From the NCBI GenBank assembly GCA_016180065.1, contig JACPBY010000004.1, forward strand, positions 1 to 64,000: DNA of 64,000 nt. The letters run 5' to 3'. The notes beneath the pieces are model-generated. The model made no database searches. It saw nothing but the letters and a program-made list of their open reading frames with translations, and was not told the origin of the DNA. Origin of the DNA: Candidatus Woesearchaeota archaeon (lineage in GTDB: Archaea; Nanobdellota; Nanobdellia; Woesearchaeales; UBA10216). Below are positions 62,826 through 64,000 of this stretch, piece by piece. Position 1 is the first letter of the stretch; every line of letters begins with the position of its first letter. The position numbers were made by a program, and so were the translations under genes.

Positions 62826-64000
62826 ATGGCAGAAAAGGCATTGCTGGAGAAATACCATTTTGAAGAAGAAACTGCAGAACTTGTCAGCGGCATACCGAAT
62901 GAAAAAACAGGCTATCCCGCGCCGGAATTCAGGCACAGGGTTGTTGTTGAGGCAATAAACGCCTACATCGAAGAGGCATACTTCTGGACCATTGACGAGA
63001 TAAGGCTCGGCAGGAACTTCAACAAGTTTGTCAAGATAACCGATGTCCATGCCGCTTCTGCGCAGTCAGCGTTCTTCGGGGTTTCAGAGCAGAGGCTTAG
63101 CCTCCAGCAGGAAAAAGCCGCAGGCTATCTCAGGGGGATAAGCGAGATGCTCAAGGCGCTGTTCCAGATAGTCAGGGAGCTGAGGATAATTGACGAGCGC
63201 ATGGGTTATTACAAGCACACTTTTGAAAGGAAAAGCGAAGAAGACGCTGTCGGCTCCGAGATAACGCTGAAAGGGGTTTGGATTGACCAGGTGGAAGGCG
63301 GGGTAAAGAATCCCGCATCGGTTTTCGGGCTCTCACAGACCGTTGGCTTCTCTGTCCTGCCTGACCTGTTCTTCAGGGCGAGGTCAGACGACACTGGCGC
63401 TGACAAGGTAAAGCCGGAAGGGTATGATGCCTTTGTCAAAAAGGTCATTGACGAATCAGACAAGGCAGTGGCAAAGATGGAAGGCTTCAACGAGAAGGTA
63501 AAGGAAGTCCTGAAGAGGAAGCTGACGCAGTATTACATGTGGAAGCTAAGGACATTCAGGGAACTTGACGCAAGAAGGAAGTTCACGATAAGGTACCTCA
63601 GGCAGCATTACGACACTATAAAGCTCTACATGGGCTGGATAAAGCCTTACCTGAGAAATATTGCAAAGCTCCAGATGGCTGAGAAGCTGATTGAAGGAGA
63701 TAAGGCTTACGAGCTGATAACAGCTTTTGAAGGAGCCCTGATGGAGGTTGAGGTGCTGACGTACAAGCACAATCCCGGCAGGAAATTCCACCCCTGCATC
63801 CTGCTTAACATATTCTACAGGACAACACCCTCCCTTACCTATGTGCAGGAAGGCTACCAGCGAGGCCCGGCCCACACAGGAAAATTTGACATGACGTTCA
63901 GGGGATATGCGTGGAGCGATGAGCAGATAAAGAACTACATCAGGATGAAGGAAGAAGAAGACCTCAAAATGCTTGGCATGATAAACGAAGACATAAAAGC
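62826..64000 (+). CDS. hypothetical protein, 3' truncated by window end
   Basis: ATG at 62826, open for more than 390 codons to the window edge: MAEKALLEKYHFEEETAELVSGIPNEKTGYPAPEFRHRVVVEAINAYIEEAYFW...; not in ORF track. Confidence 0.75.
   Translation, partial: MAEKALLEKYHFEEETAELVSGIPNEKTGYPAPEFRHRVVVEAINAYIEEAYFWTIDEIRLGRNFNKFVKITDVHAASAQSAFFGVSEQRLSLQQEKAAGYLRGISEMLKALFQIVRELRIIDERMGYYKHTFERKSEEDAVGSEITLKGVWIDQVEGGVKNPASVFGLSQTVGFSVLPDLFFRARSDDTGADKVKPEGYDAFVKKVIDESDKAVAKMEGFNEKVKEVLKRKLTQYYMWKLRTFRELDARRKFTIRYLRQHYDTIKLYMGWIKPYLRNIAKLQMAEKLIEGDKAYELITAFEGALMEVEVLTYKHNPGRKFHPCILLNIFYRTTPSLTYVQEGYQRGPAHTGKFDMTFRGYAWSDEQIKNYIRMKEEEDLKMLGMINEDIK

Overview
The window is archaeal chromosome, probably from a DPANN-type lineage; the exact phylum cannot be settled from this sequence alone. 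Support comes from Kae1, eS1/S3ae, Alba, Pth2, archaeal ProRS, FlaI/FlaJ-like secretion genes and intron-containing archaeal tRNAs. Mapped content: (i) two type IV pilus/Tad-like loci (about 1.4-9.3 kb and 32.6-38.4 kb) and a pilin-like/surface-protein locus (17.6-25.6 kb) interrupted by an AlbA_2 regulator; (ii) housekeeping and metabolic genes (TatD, TrxR, GlgC-like, Kae1, GyrB, S3ae, Pth2, Alba, ProS, NnrD, Dph6-like); (iii) several toxin-antitoxin modules, including one frameshifted DUF4258/YgiT-AbrB pair and one tail-to-tail RelE-like pair; (iv) four related membrane proteins at 49.5-52.3 kb; (v) six tRNA genes, five of them interrupted, with eight introns in total by my hand folding. The most unusual signals concern the tRNAs. 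A tRNA-Asn appears to carry three introns (D-loop, anticodon loop, T-loop), a tRNA-Gly has a T-loop intron, and a tRNA-Ile has two introns. A short dispersed element (core CGTTTTyTTGATTGAcCyTTT) lies in the 5' leaders of two tRNA genes and, in antisense, makes up the introns of two tRNA-Arg genes. A Hel308-like helicase without its RecA1 domain, fused to an extra C-terminal region, is another strong candidate. No rRNA, CRISPR array or transposase was found. All calls come from reading the sequence and the supplied ORFs; no database search or folding program was run.
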